This document shows, piece after piece, positions 17,637-26,328 of a stretch of 64,000 bases of DNA (the stretch's first letter is position 1; every line of letters begins with the position of its first letter). The notes under the pieces are model-generated. The model ran no database searches, had not been told where the DNA came from, and saw only the letters and a list, made by a program, of their open reading frames with translations. The position numbers and the translations under genes were made by a program. The stretch is from Thiothrix nivea DSM 5205. GTDB taxonomy: Bacteria > Pseudomonadota > Gammaproteobacteria > Thiotrichales > Thiotrichaceae. The DNA is taken from contig NZ_JH651384.1 in NCBI RefSeq assembly GCF_000260135.1, positions 127,693 through 191,692 on the forward strand, written 5' to 3'.

Positions 17637-18406
17637 GGTAACACTACCTGCACCGATTCCGATGGCCGCAGCAATTCCTTGCCACTGCGCTTGAAAATGA
17701 TGTCGAGTTCGTAAATCGCGCCCTCCGGCTCAATCCGCACCGCTTCCACGCCCTGGCTGTAGACCTTGCCGCTGCGGGCATCGCCATTCACGACAACTTG
17801 CGCAGACGCACCTACCGGGTAACGCCGCAACACGTCCGCCGTTACCAGTACCCGCGCCAGCATCTGGTCATCAGGTGCCACCGACACCAGCGGCTGGTCT
17901 TGCTTGCCAGCAAAAATGACCGCGCCTTGCCACGCCGTATTGGAAACCACAATACCGGCAAACGGCGCTTTCAGTTCGGTGTGTTCCAGTGCTACCTGCG
18001 CGGCTTCTTCCGCAGCCTTGGCGGATTCCATTTCAGATTGGGCGACCGCTTGCTTGAGTTCGCTGCCTTTCAGTTCCTCCTCGGCAATCAGGCCACGGTC
18101 GAACAGCTCCTGGGTGCGGTTCATGTCGCGCTCGGCTTCATCCGTGCTCAGTTGGGCGCGGGCAATGCGGGCTTTGGCTTCCTTCAATTCGGCTTGTTGC
18201 TTGCGTTGGTCCATCTGTAACAGCAGCTCGCCCTTGTTGACATGTTGCCCGCTGGTGACATTGACCTTTTCAATCACGCCACTGTCGGTTACGCGCATGT
18301 CGACCTTGTGTACCCATTCCAGCCGACCTTTCAGTTCCAGTGCTTGCGCCGACAGGCTCGCCAGCAGACCTGCCAGCAATAAACCGGTTGTCAGGATCGT
18401 CTTCAT
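17633..18406 (-). CDS. Periplasmic adaptor (HlyD/RND membrane-fusion type)
   Basis: 257 residues with a signal peptide (ILTTGLLLAGLLASLSAQA). The order is a lipoyl half (VNVTSGQHVNKGELLLQMD), an alpha-helical hairpin (residues about 65-140, rich in KQQAELKEAKARIARAQ), the second lipoyl half (LKAPFAGIVVSNT), and a beta-barrel ending near the C terminus. The protein is shorter than most MFP adaptors. It overlaps the outer-membrane-factor-like gene upstream by ATGA. No inner-membrane pump gene is present in the neighbourhood, so its partner is unknown. Confidence 0.8.
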   Translation of the reverse strand: MKTILTTGLLLAGLLASLSAQALELKGRLEWVHKVDMRVTDSGVIEKVNVTSGQHVNKGELLLQMDQRKQQAELKEAKARIARAQLSTDEAERDMNRTQELFDRGLIAEEELKGSELKQAVAQSEMESAKAAEEAAQVALEHTELKAPFAGIVVSNTAWQGAVIFAGKQDQPLVSVAPDDQMLARVLVTADVLRRYPVGASAQVVVNGDARSGKVYSQGVEAVRIEPEGAIYELDIIFKRSGKELLRPSESVQVVLP

Positions 18407-19404
18407 TCAGGTTTTTCCTCTTTTTTCTTTTCCGGTTTGGGTAATGGCCAGACGGGTTTGCCTTGCAGGGCATTCAGTTGCGCAAGGGCTAACGTCCGGC
18501 AAAACTGGATTTGTTGCTTCTGCAAGCGTGCCTTGCTCTGCTGGGTCATGGCATCGCCGAGGTCGGATTTGACTTCCTGCTCATACAGGGTACGGCTACG
18601 TTCCAGATAATAGTCCCGCCACAGGATTTCAGATTCGGCGCGAGCCGCCGCTACCCGGAAAATATCCAGCCGTAACAGCAGTTCGATGATCGTCTGACGC
18701 AGTTCCATGTCGATGATGGCACGTTCATCACTGCTGGCGTCATCACGCCGGTCGTCCAGCCATGTGTTGCTTTGCAGGCTGGCTTCGGCCAGTTCCTCTG
18801 TGGTGGGCATTTCACTGGGAAATTCCCCGATCTCCGGTGGGTTCAGGTCGCTGGGCAGTTTGAGCGGGTTGTTGATGGCTTGTGCCAGCAGCGAGCGGGT
18901 CAAGCGTTGTGAGGCAATACTGGCGGATGTCTGCTGGCGTACCACCTGATATTCCGCATCCAGTTCCGCCACGTCCAGTTCGGAAAACTCTTTCAGTTCC
19001 ATGCGCGTGCGGGTGCGGTCGAGCGGGATGTAATACACCGCCTGGTTTTCGTTGTCACGCACGGCGCTGGAATCAGCCAGCAGCACATCGAAGAAGCGTT
19101 GCATGATTTCCAGACGCTGTGCTTCCAGCGGGGAAATCAGCGTTGGCAGCAATTGGTCACGCTGCCGGTCGGGGGTGGCGTTATTATTGTAGGCGAGGTT
19201 GTGGCAGTCCAGATACAAGGGTTCCGGCTGCGGATGGCGTTGGGCAATGTCCGCTGCCAGTTGGGTGCGCGGGTGGCCTTGCGCATAGTTGAGCGCCTGA
19301 TCCAGACTGATAGGGTCGGGCACTTCAGCGGCTTGGGTAAAAGAGGTCAGCAGCAGGCCGTAGAGCAGGATTATCCCCGCATGAGGTTTAACTCTTGGCA
19401 TCAT
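18403..19404 (-). CDS. TolC-like outer-membrane efflux family protein
   Basis: 333 residues, signal peptide ending SFTQAAEV. The N terminus DPISLDQALNYAQGHP matches the TolC family's first helix. Long alternating helices follow, with terminal QQSKARLQKQQIQFCRTLALAQLNALQGKP. It is shorter than canonical TolC (about 430-490 residues) and only part of the repeat pattern is recognisable. The C-terminal end is Lys/Glu-rich. It is coupled by overlaps to both the downstream adaptor gene and the upstream thioredoxin-like gene. Confidence 0.65.
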   Translation of the reverse strand: MMPRVKPHAGIILLYGLLLTSFTQAAEVPDPISLDQALNYAQGHPRTQLAADIAQRHPQPEPLYLDCHNLAYNNNATPDRQRDQLLPTLISPLEAQRLEIMQRFFDVLLADSSAVRDNENQAVYYIPLDRTRTRMELKEFSELDVAELDAEYQVVRQQTSASIASQRLTRSLLAQAINNPLKLPSDLNPPEIGEFPSEMPTTEELAEASLQSNTWLDDRRDDASSDERAIIDMELRQTIIELLLRLDIFRVAAARAESEILWRDYYLERSRTLYEQEVKSDLGDAMTQQSKARLQKQQIQFCRTLALAQLNALQGKPVWPLPKPEKKKEEKPE

Positions 19405-20098
19405 CTGCCTTCAGTGCTGCTCCTTGTTCGCGCTTGAATTTGGAAAAGGGTGTTTCCTCATACTTCTTGCCGACAATGTATTGGCCGAACAGCATGAATT
19501 CACCTGCATCCTTGGTTGCGCCGGTCAAACGCCCATTCTTGATCGGTGTGCCATCCAAGCCGATGAACTGGAATACCGGCGTGGCACGGACGCGAAATTC
19601 CTTCAGGGCAAAATCCTTCTGGCTGATACTTTCGCCCTTGAAATCTGTCATTTCCAGATCACCTTCGATGTCAACACTGATGATGCGGAAGTGATCCTTG
19701 AAATAATCCTGAATATCACTGCGGTTAAGCACCGTGGTTTTCATGCGGTGGCAGAATGGGCACTCATCCATCTCAAACATGATCAACAAGGCTTCCTTGC
19801 CGTCCTCTTTGGCCGTGGCGATTTCATCCTGCATATTGCCGAAACTGTCGTCAAAGAACTGGCTGACATCACGCACTTCGACTTTGCCTGAATCTGCCGT
19901 ATCTGTGGTGGTCTCGGTCTTGTTCTCTTCGGCCTTATCCGGTGCGGCTACCTCGGTGGATTTGTTAGCGGCTGGCTTATCGGCGCTGGAAGCGCTCGCG
20001 GCAGCCGCGTCTGCGTCAGCCGGTTTTTCTTCCGCCAAAACGGTGGGGATGGAAATGCTCAATGACACGAGCATGGTCAGCAAAATCTTGCGTAACAC
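19388..20098 (-). CDS. Thioredoxin-fold periplasmic protein (SoxW-like)
   Basis: About 236 residues. The start is taken as GTG at 20098 because AGGAGG lies seven bases upstream and the signal peptide (LRKILLTMLVSLSISIPTVLA) begins there. A low-complexity Ala/Lys/Glu/Thr region (about 25-70) precedes a thioredoxin domain with the redox pair in DECPFCHRMK. This family reduces or oxidises periplasmic proteins, often in sulfur-oxidising bacteria. It overlaps the downstream TolC-like gene by 17 bases and is in the same operon. Confidence 0.78.
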   Translation of the reverse strand: MLRKILLTMLVSLSISIPTVLAEEKPADADAAAASASSADKPAANKSTEVAAPDKAEENKTETTTDTADSGKVEVRDVSQFFDDSFGNMQDEIATAKEDGKEALLIMFEMDECPFCHRMKTTVLNRSDIQDYFKDHFRIISVDIEGDLEMTDFKGESISQKDFALKEFRVRATPVFQFIGLDGTPIKNGRLTGATKDAGEFMLFGQYIVGKKYEETPFSKFKREQGAALKADDAKS

Positions 20099-20202
20099 GT
20101 GAAATCCTCCTGAATTTATTATGTGCCAAATGACGTTTTGCTTGTGACGAATACGGCAAGGAAAATATTCCCGCATTCAAGCCAGGGTTTACCCTAGCTT
20201 CA

Positions 20203-21090
20203 CTAATGGGTTAACGCGAAGTATAGCACGGCAGGAATGATGATCAGGCTGGCAAGATTGCCCAGCAACACAATAGAGGCGACCCGTTGCGGTTCCTGCT
20301 GGTATTGTTCCGCCACCAACACATTCAGCACGGCTGGCGGTAAGGCAGCGAAAATCAGCAATTGTGCGTGTTGGTTGGCATCCAGCGTCAGCAGCGGGCT
20401 AACCAGGAATACGCTGGCAATACCGGCGGCAGGCCCGACGATAGCTCCGAATGTCCCCAGCTTCCAGTCGCGGAAATTCACATCCAGTAGCCGCACGCCC
20501 AACGAAAATAGCAGCAACGGAATCGACACTTGCCCCAGCAGCTTGACGGTATTCGCCAGCGCATCCGGTAAGGTCACATGCAGGCTGCTGAACAGCAGGC
20601 CAAGGATGGTCGCCTGGATCATCGGCATTTTCAGCAAGCGCAATGGCTTGGTGCGATGGTCAAGGATGTAGAAACCGACCGTGAAGTGCAACACCATTTC
20701 GATGATGAACAGCACCACGGCAGCCTGTAATGCCTGCTCCCCGAATGCAAACAGCACCAGCGGAATGCCCATGTTGCCGGAGTTGTTGAACATCATCGGC
20801 GGCAGGAAGGTTTTCAGGTTGATGCGCAACAGCCACCCCAGCGGCCACAGCAGCAGCCCGGAACCGAGGATAACGGCAACCCCACCAATAGCCAGATCAC
20901 GGAACGCTAGGAAATCGAACGGCTTGTCCATCAATGCCCAGAAAACCAGGAAGGGGGCGAAAAATTCCATGTTGAGGCGGTTGACCACCGCCATATCCGG
21001 GCGGTGGCGGTAGCCGTAGGCAGCGCCCAGTCCCGCGCAGGCGAAGACCGGGAAGATGATGCTGAAAATGCGCAGGGTGGTTTCGAGCAT
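20203..21090 (-). CDS. AEC family transporter (auxin efflux carrier fold)
   Basis: 295 residues, about ten membrane segments in two five-helix halves. Recognisable features are the N-terminal SIIFPVFACAGLGAAYG helix, the NSGNMGIPLVLFAFG crossover motif, and LPPAVLNVLVAEQY in the second half. AEC proteins export organic acids or similar small molecules; the substrate cannot be told from sequence. It is followed seven bases later by a small secreted protein gene on the opposite flank of the operon. Confidence 0.85.
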   Translation of the reverse strand: MLETTLRIFSIIFPVFACAGLGAAYGYRHRPDMAVVNRLNMEFFAPFLVFWALMDKPFDFLAFRDLAIGGVAVILGSGLLLWPLGWLLRINLKTFLPPMMFNNSGNMGIPLVLFAFGEQALQAAVVLFIIEMVLHFTVGFYILDHRTKPLRLLKMPMIQATILGLLFSSLHVTLPDALANTVKLLGQVSIPLLLFSLGVRLLDVNFRDWKLGTFGAIVGPAAGIASVFLVSPLLTLDANQHAQLLIFAALPPAVLNVLVAEQYQQEPQRVASIVLLGNLASLIIIPAVLYFALTH

Positions 21091-21097
21091 GACGGGC

Positions 21098-21442
21098 TCA
21101 GAACGCTTTCACCCAGGAAACCGTTCCCGGGCCGATCATCCAGTGCCCCGTCTGTATGCCTACTGCAGCCCCCAGCGCATCCCACGCCAGATCCTTGCCG
21201 CTGAAATCGTTGTTGTCCTGCTGGCTGTCGGCAACTTCCTTAAGGATGCCAGGAATCATTGCCAGTCCAAAAGCCTTGGCACGGTCGTGGGTATGGGAAT
21301 AAGCAGCCACCCCCAGTACAGCAGAAACCGCGAAGTGCAGTTGTTTGTCTTTTCCCGTCCATTCATCGGCCAGGGCAAGGGAGGGCAGGCAATACACTAG
21401 CCCTATCAACGGGGCAGCCAGTAAAGTCTTCAGTTTGTTCAT
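21098..21442 (-). CDS. Small membrane/periplasmic protein, YfiM-like
   Basis: 114 residues with an N-terminal signal segment (LLAAPLIGLVYCLPSLALA) followed by WTGKDKQLHFAVSAVLGVAAY, FGLAMIPGILKEVADSQQ and FSGKDLAWDALGAAVGI. The DKxxHF...G...KE.D......D..AD/ALGA pattern matches the YfiM/DUF2279 group, whose function is unknown. It lies immediately upstream of the AEC transporter, seven bases apart. Confidence 0.65.
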   Translation of the reverse strand: MNKLKTLLAAPLIGLVYCLPSLALADEWTGKDKQLHFAVSAVLGVAAYSHTHDRAKAFGLAMIPGILKEVADSQQDNNDFSGKDLAWDALGAAVGIQTGHWMIGPGTVSWVKAF

Positions 21443-21606
21443 GTGCGCCTTGGCTCAGTTGGTTATGCGTAGCGCCATTACAACATGAAACTTGCATACT
21501 AGCATCTGGCATTCTAGCGAATAGAGACAACTTTCCGGTGTAAATGGATGTTGTCCGGGCAGTTCGGTACACTGGCTGGACTATAAAAGAGAGAGGAGGA
21601 ATCAGC

Positions 21607-23538
21607 GTGGGCGTTCGTCCAAAAGTTTTGCATTTCTTGTCAGGGATGGTGCTGATTAGTTGTTGTTGGTTGTTGGGAATATCTGCTGTCATGGCGGAAC
21701 CCAATGGTTTGGCGACGATTCAGGCCATTGCGAAGAATGAAGCCACCGACAGCAGTTTTGATTTCGGCGATGACGGCAGTTTGACTAGCGAGGAAGCCTT
21801 TGCGCTTGGGCAGCCGTCCCTGGATGGTGATACCCTGATCATTCCCTGGGCAATTGCGCCGGATCACTACCTGTACAAGGACAAATTCCTGGTCAAGGCA
21901 CATGACCCCAAAGGCGTGACGATAGGCGAGCCGCAGCTGCCCAGTGGTGAGGTGAAACAGGACGAATTTTACGGCACGATCGAGGCGATCCACGATCAGG
22001 CGGAAATTCGTTTGCCTGTGCAGCGTACCGAATCCGGCAAGGCAGGCAGTTTCCTGCTGGAGCTCGGTTGGCAAGGTTGCGCGGAAAACGTATTGTGCTA
22101 TCCGGCAGAACTGAAAGCCTTTCAGGTGAGTCTGCCGGCACCCAAAGCGGGTGAACAGGCAACGGTTGCCTGGTCAGAAACCAAACCGCCCGAAGCCATC
22201 GCTGCTGCTGTCGGCAAGGGCGAAACCTTACTTTCGGAGCAGGATCAGATCGCGGCAAAACTGGCTAGCGGCAATACGCTGCTGACCTTGCTGGGTTTCC
22301 TCGGCTTCGGTTTGTTGCTGGCGTTTACGCCGTGCGTGTTCCCGATGATCCCCATCCTTTCCGGCATTATTGTCGGGCAGAAAAACCTGACTCCGCGCAA
22401 GGCGTTTTTCCTCTCATTGGCCTATGTGCTGGCAATGGCGCTGACCTATACGGTAGCGGGGGTGTTGGCGGGCTTGTTTGGGCAAAACTTGCAAGCGATG
22501 TTCCAGAACCCGTGGGTGCTGGGTGTTTTCAGCGCTATTTTCGTGCTGTTGGCGCTCTCCATGTTTGGGTTTTATGACTTGCAGATGCCCTCCAGCATCC
22601 AGACCCGCTTGAACAACCTCAGCAATCAGCAGGAAGGCGGCAGTCTGATTGGGGTTGCCATCATGGGTGCGTTGTCGGCCTTGATCGTGGGGCCGTGCGT
22701 GGCCGCGCCGCTAGCGGGGGCGCTGATCTACATCGGCCAGACCGGGGATGCGCTGCTGGGTGGCATGGCGCTGTTCGCCCTGAGTATTGGCATGGGCATT
22801 CCGCTGTTGCTGGTGGGGACTTCCGCAGGCAAATGGTTGCCACGCGCCGGTATGTGGATGGAAGTGATCAAAGCTGTTTTCGGTGTGATGATGCTGGGGG
22901 TTGCCATCTGGTTACTGGAACGCATCCTGCCCGAATCAATCGCCTTGCTGCTGTGGGCGGCACTGTTCGTGATTTCGGCGATTTTCCTCGGCGCGCTCAC
23001 CCATTTGCCGGAAGGCAGCAGCGGCTGGCGCAAATTCTGGAAGGGAACCGGCATCCTGCTGCTGCTGTACGGCAGTTTGTTGATGGTGGGCAGCACGACC
23101 GGCAAGGGCGATTTGTGGCAGCCCCTGCGCGGGCTGGCGCTGGGGCAGGTGAGTGCCGGGCAAGGCAGTGCAGCGCTGGAGTTACCTTTCAACACGGTCA
23201 AAACGCTGGCGGCACTCCAGCAAGCAGTCGCGGATGCCAAAGGCCAGCCGGTGATGGTGGATTTCTACGCAGACTGGTGTGTGACCTGCAAGGAGATGGA
23301 GAAATACACGTTCTCTGACCCGTCAGTACAGGTACAATTGCGCAATGCGATTTTGATCAAGGCGGATGTAACCAAGACGACGGCAGAAAGCAAAGCGTTG
23401 CTGGCCAATTTCAAGATTCCGGGGCCACCTGCTATCTTGTTTTACAACAAGGATGGTGAGGAACTAAGGCAATACCGGCAGGTAGGGTTCATGCCCGCCG
23501 AGGCGTTTGCAACCCATTTGAGCAAGGCGTTGCAGTAA
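21607..23538 (+). CDS. dsbD: DsbD, thiol:disulfide interchange protein
   Basis: Inner-membrane protein that carries electrons from cytoplasmic thioredoxin to periplasmic substrates. A GTG start at 21607 is preferred because GAGGAGG precedes it. The order is: signal peptide, periplasmic alpha domain with the redox pair in QGCAENVLCYP, an eight-helix beta domain with FTPCVFPMIPILSG and VGPCVAAPLAGAL as the paired membrane cysteines, and a thioredoxin-like gamma domain with WCVTCKEME. All three redox pairs are intact. It could serve the thioredoxin-fold proteins encoded on both sides. Confidence 0.93.
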   Translation: MGVRPKVLHFLSGMVLISCCWLLGISAVMAEPNGLATIQAIAKNEATDSSFDFGDDGSLTSEEAFALGQPSLDGDTLIIPWAIAPDHYLYKDKFLVKAHDPKGVTIGEPQLPSGEVKQDEFYGTIEAIHDQAEIRLPVQRTESGKAGSFLLELGWQGCAENVLCYPAELKAFQVSLPAPKAGEQATVAWSETKPPEAIAAAVGKGETLLSEQDQIAAKLASGNTLLTLLGFLGFGLLLAFTPCVFPMIPILSGIIVGQKNLTPRKAFFLSLAYVLAMALTYTVAGVLAGLFGQNLQAMFQNPWVLGVFSAIFVLLALSMFGFYDLQMPSSIQTRLNNLSNQQEGGSLIGVAIMGALSALIVGPCVAAPLAGALIYIGQTGDALLGGMALFALSIGMGIPLLLVGTSAGKWLPRAGMWMEVIKAVFGVMMLGVAIWLLERILPESIALLLWAALFVISAIFLGALTHLPEGSSGWRKFWKGTGILLLLYGSLLMVGSTTGKGDLWQPLRGLALGQVSAGQGSAALELPFNTVKTLAALQQAVADAKGQPVMVDFYADWCVTCKEMEKYTFSDPSVQVQLRNAILIKADVTKTTAESKALLANFKIPGPPAILFYNKDGEELRQYRQVGFMPAEAFATHLSKALQ

Positions 23539-23551
23539 GGCTGGGGGTTCC

Positions 23552-24604
23552 TCACTCCATCAAATCCGCCGGGAAGCCGTGTTCTGCCAGCACTTCCCGG
23601 CGGTGTTGCAGGTAGCGCTGGAATTCCGGCTGCCATTGGTATGCGCCGGAAATTACATAGTCCATCGCCCCATGGGTGTGGAACGCCTTGAGGTAGGCTT
23701 CGGTGCGGAACGTTTCCTTGCCGTCGGCGTCGAAGAACACCAGGCTGGGGCTGTACTGGATGTTCAGCGCTTTAGCCCATTCCGCAATTTTCATGTCTTT
23801 GCCATCCGGCGTCTGGATGTCGCTGGTGTCATCGGGGTTCACCACCACCACATCCAGGTTGCTCAGGCTGTAGGCCAGTTCCTTGCGCTTGAAAATGTCG
23901 TTGAATAGTTCGTCGCAGGTGTCGCAATCCTGCTGGGCGAAGACCACCATCAGCGGGCGCTTATCGTCCTTGCGTACATCCTGCAAGCGTAGTGGGGCAG
24001 GTAAGCTGCCGGGCAGGGCGTAGGTTTGATCCTTGCTGGCAACCTTGCCTTCCGCCTTCAGTTTGGCGTAGTAGTCCTTGAAACTGCCTTCCTTGTCGTG
24101 TTTCCCTGCGGAATAATCCAGAGCCAGCTCGAATTTGTCAGGGGCGTAGTAGCCGTTGACCCGTAGTACCACCTTGCCGCCTTCATCCAGGAACAGCATG
24201 GTCGGGGTGTATTGTACTTTCAAGTCGGTAGCGAAGGCTTTTTCCGTGGTTTCCTTGCCATCAAAATCGGTCACGCTGCGGTCGCCCCACATATTGATCG
24301 AGATGACGTCGAAATTTTTCTGGGTTTTGTCGGCGATGTCCTGTTTGCCGAAGTTGTCCTTCAGCAGCTTGGTGCAGTAGGGGCAACCATCCTGGTAGAA
24401 ATACAGGATCGCGCGCTTGTTGGCGGCGGTGGCCTCCTTGATGTCTTCGCGGATGTCGAGGAAGGATTCCTTGAACCAGGCCGGTTTTTCTTCATAGCCG
24501 GGGTTGACTAACCCCGCGCCGAGGGCGGATGCGTTGGCAGGCGGTTCTTCTGCCCAGGCAAGGTTGGCGAGAAGCATCAGGGCAAACAGCAGGGCATACT
24601 TCAT
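23552..24604 (-). CDS. Periplasmic protein with two thioredoxin domains
   Basis: 350 residues with a signal peptide (ALLFALMLLANLAWA). The first thioredoxin domain (about 50-175) has YFYQDGCPYCTKL and the cis-Pro segment VQYTPTMLF. The second (about 200-330) has VFAQQDCDTCDEL and IQYSPSLVF. Each holds an intact CxxC pair. Related SoxW-type proteins take electrons from DsbD/CcdA-type membrane proteins, and dsbD is the convergent neighbour 13 bp away. The tandem arrangement is less common. Its target is unknown. Confidence 0.78.
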   Translation of the reverse strand: MKYALLFALMLLANLAWAEEPPANASALGAGLVNPGYEEKPAWFKESFLDIREDIKEATAANKRAILYFYQDGCPYCTKLLKDNFGKQDIADKTQKNFDVISINMWGDRSVTDFDGKETTEKAFATDLKVQYTPTMLFLDEGGKVVLRVNGYYAPDKFELALDYSAGKHDKEGSFKDYYAKLKAEGKVASKDQTYALPGSLPAPLRLQDVRKDDKRPLMVVFAQQDCDTCDELFNDIFKRKELAYSLSNLDVVVVNPDDTSDIQTPDGKDMKIAEWAKALNIQYSPSLVFFDADGKETFRTEAYLKAFHTHGAMDYVISGAYQWQPEFQRYLQHRREVLAEHGFPADLME

Positions 24605-24712
24605 GTAAGGTCTCCTCGGCGGTAATATTCGGTAGGGAAATTATTAGTTTATTGGGAGTAGTCTAGCATTGTGGACAGGATTTTTTGATAGTCCATAAAT
24701 TCTTGGCGATAA

Positions 24713-24735
24713 GTGATCTGGTCTAATAATCCCGG
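24713..24735. repeat. Inverted copy of the 23-bp sequence at 14097-14119
   Basis: The reverse complement is an exact match over 23 bases to the sequence beside the IS630/ISL3 remnants at 14.1 kb. It is embedded in a gene-free stretch (24605-24797) that otherwise shows no coding sequence. Confidence 0.6.
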
Positions 24736-24797
24736 TCACTACCCACGGCATTTGCCAGCTTTGATCAGAGGCGCGGATAGCGCTGATCCAGTTGCGT

Positions 24798-25262
24798 TTA
24801 TGTCCCCGGCCTCCAGGGCGGGGGTTCCGCAATACCCGCAACCTCATCAACATGGTTTACTTCCTGTGCGGCAAACTGGAGTTCAGTTACCCACGGTATT
24901 CCACATAGAGCCTTTTTTTTATGGCTCCAGCCGATCCGTTGCAGCCATTTATGCAGGCCACGATAAGAAATGGCCTTGCCATAATGCGCTTCAAAGCGTG
25001 GCAGCAAATCCTCGATGCGTTCAAACGGGGTTTCGCTCTCCACCCATTGCCGAAAAGCTTCAACGTCTTTCACCTTATGGCTGTGCCCAGGGCGGGGATG
25101 TGTCCGGGGTTGGAGGCTGCCGGTTTCTTCCCTCAGGGCCAACCATTTGTCCAGGGTGCTGCGGGCTATGGAAAACGTCCCACAAACGTGGGATTTATGT
25201 TTGCTCTTGTCATAGGCAGCAACAACACGTTCACGGAGATCCTTAGAGTAGTAAGTCGGCAT
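24798..25262 (-). pseudogene. IS630-family transposase, N-terminal remnant
   Basis: 154 residues starting MPTYYSKDLRERVVAAYD, the typical first helix of the IS630 helix-turn-helix region, followed by the winged-helix linker (PGHSHKVKDVEAFRQWV, YRGLHKWLQRIGWSHKKK). The DDE catalytic domain is missing, so this is a truncated copy. Its sequence is unlike the IS630 remnant at 13.1-14.0 kb, so it comes from a different element. Confidence 0.78.
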
Positions 25263-25331
25263 GATGAAGGATGGGGAAGTTGATCATCCGTCCTATTGTA
25301 GCTGACTAAAATGAAAAGACTATAATGATGG

Positions 25332-26195
25332 TCACAACATCTTCACTTCAACACTGACGTGCATTTTGGGATGTGGCTCGGGTTTGCCTACATAAGAACC
25401 TGATACCGGCGGGATTGCTTCCGGATGGCGATGATGCGCCACGGCGATATGTTCGTTGGCGACCCGCAAGCCGCTGGTTGAATCAAAGCCCCACCAGCCC
25501 GAACCGGGCAGGTACACTTCCGACCAGGCATGGGTAGCCCCGTGTTGATCCTGCGGGCCATCACCGGGTTGCAGCAGATAACCGCTGACGAAGCGGCTGG
25601 CCAGCCCCAATGCGCGGCAGGATTCGATGAACAAAACCGCCAGATCGCGGCAGGAGCCGGAACCCAGGGTAATAGTCTGGCGCGGCGATTGCACGCCGGG
25701 TTCCTCCCGTGCGGTGTACTTGAATTCCTCAGCGATGGTTTTATTGAGTGTGTCGAGCAAGCTGACGGTCTTGTTCAAGGTGCTGGGCTGGTAAATCTTT
25801 TCCAGCCATTGTTGCACCACCGGGTAGTCGCGAGGAAACACCGCCATTTGGTAGGCAATTAGGTCGACCTGTTCCAGCGGGTCGTAATGGAAGGGGTAGA
25901 GCAGGGCGGATTCATCCATCCCAAATTCCAGCGGCGGCGTCCCGTAGTGCTGCACCACCACCCTGCTGGTAATGTCCAGTGTCTGGCTTTTGCCGAGAAA
26001 CTCCACCAGCGCGAGTGAATTGTTGTAAATGTCCCGTTCCCAGAAGATCCGGTAGTCGGGCGCAATCGTCAGTTGTGAGGACTCGATACGGATGTCGTGG
26101 CCTTCGCGCGGGCGGATGTGCAGCTTATGCAGTTTAAACGTAACCGCTTCGGCGTATTCGTAGCGAGTATTGTGGGTGATCTGAATGCGGCGCAT
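25332..26195 (-). CDS. Transglutaminase-like cysteine protease-fold protein
   Basis: About 287 residues starting at MRRIQITHNTRYEYAEAV, which is the standard N-terminal beta domain; the 10-codon upstream extension is disfavoured. The catalytic core has the Cys in LGSGSCRDLAVLFIE, the His in GATHAWSEVYLPGSGW and the Asp in WGFDSTSGLRV. Family members often lie beside DUF2126 and alpha-E genes, and may process or cross-link peptides. Here the DUF2126 gene is divergent, 133 bp away, rather than fused. Confidence 0.85.
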   Translation of the reverse strand: MRRIQITHNTRYEYAEAVTFKLHKLHIRPREGHDIRIESSQLTIAPDYRIFWERDIYNNSLALVEFLGKSQTLDITSRVVVQHYGTPPLEFGMDESALLYPFHYDPLEQVDLIAYQMAVFPRDYPVVQQWLEKIYQPSTLNKTVSLLDTLNKTIAEEFKYTAREEPGVQSPRQTITLGSGSCRDLAVLFIESCRALGLASRFVSGYLLQPGDGPQDQHGATHAWSEVYLPGSGWWGFDSTSGLRVANEHIAVAHHRHPEAIPPVSGSYVGKPEPHPKMHVSVEVKML

Positions 26196-26328
26196 AGTGT
26201 TTCGTCCAGCATTGGTTGGGGGCAATTGCCACAGATTCTATAGGCATAACCCTGCCAATGTATATTTGCCAGAATGTTGTAGGGGAAGCCTATAATCGTC
26301 CCATCACAAAATGCAGGATGGTGGCGTG

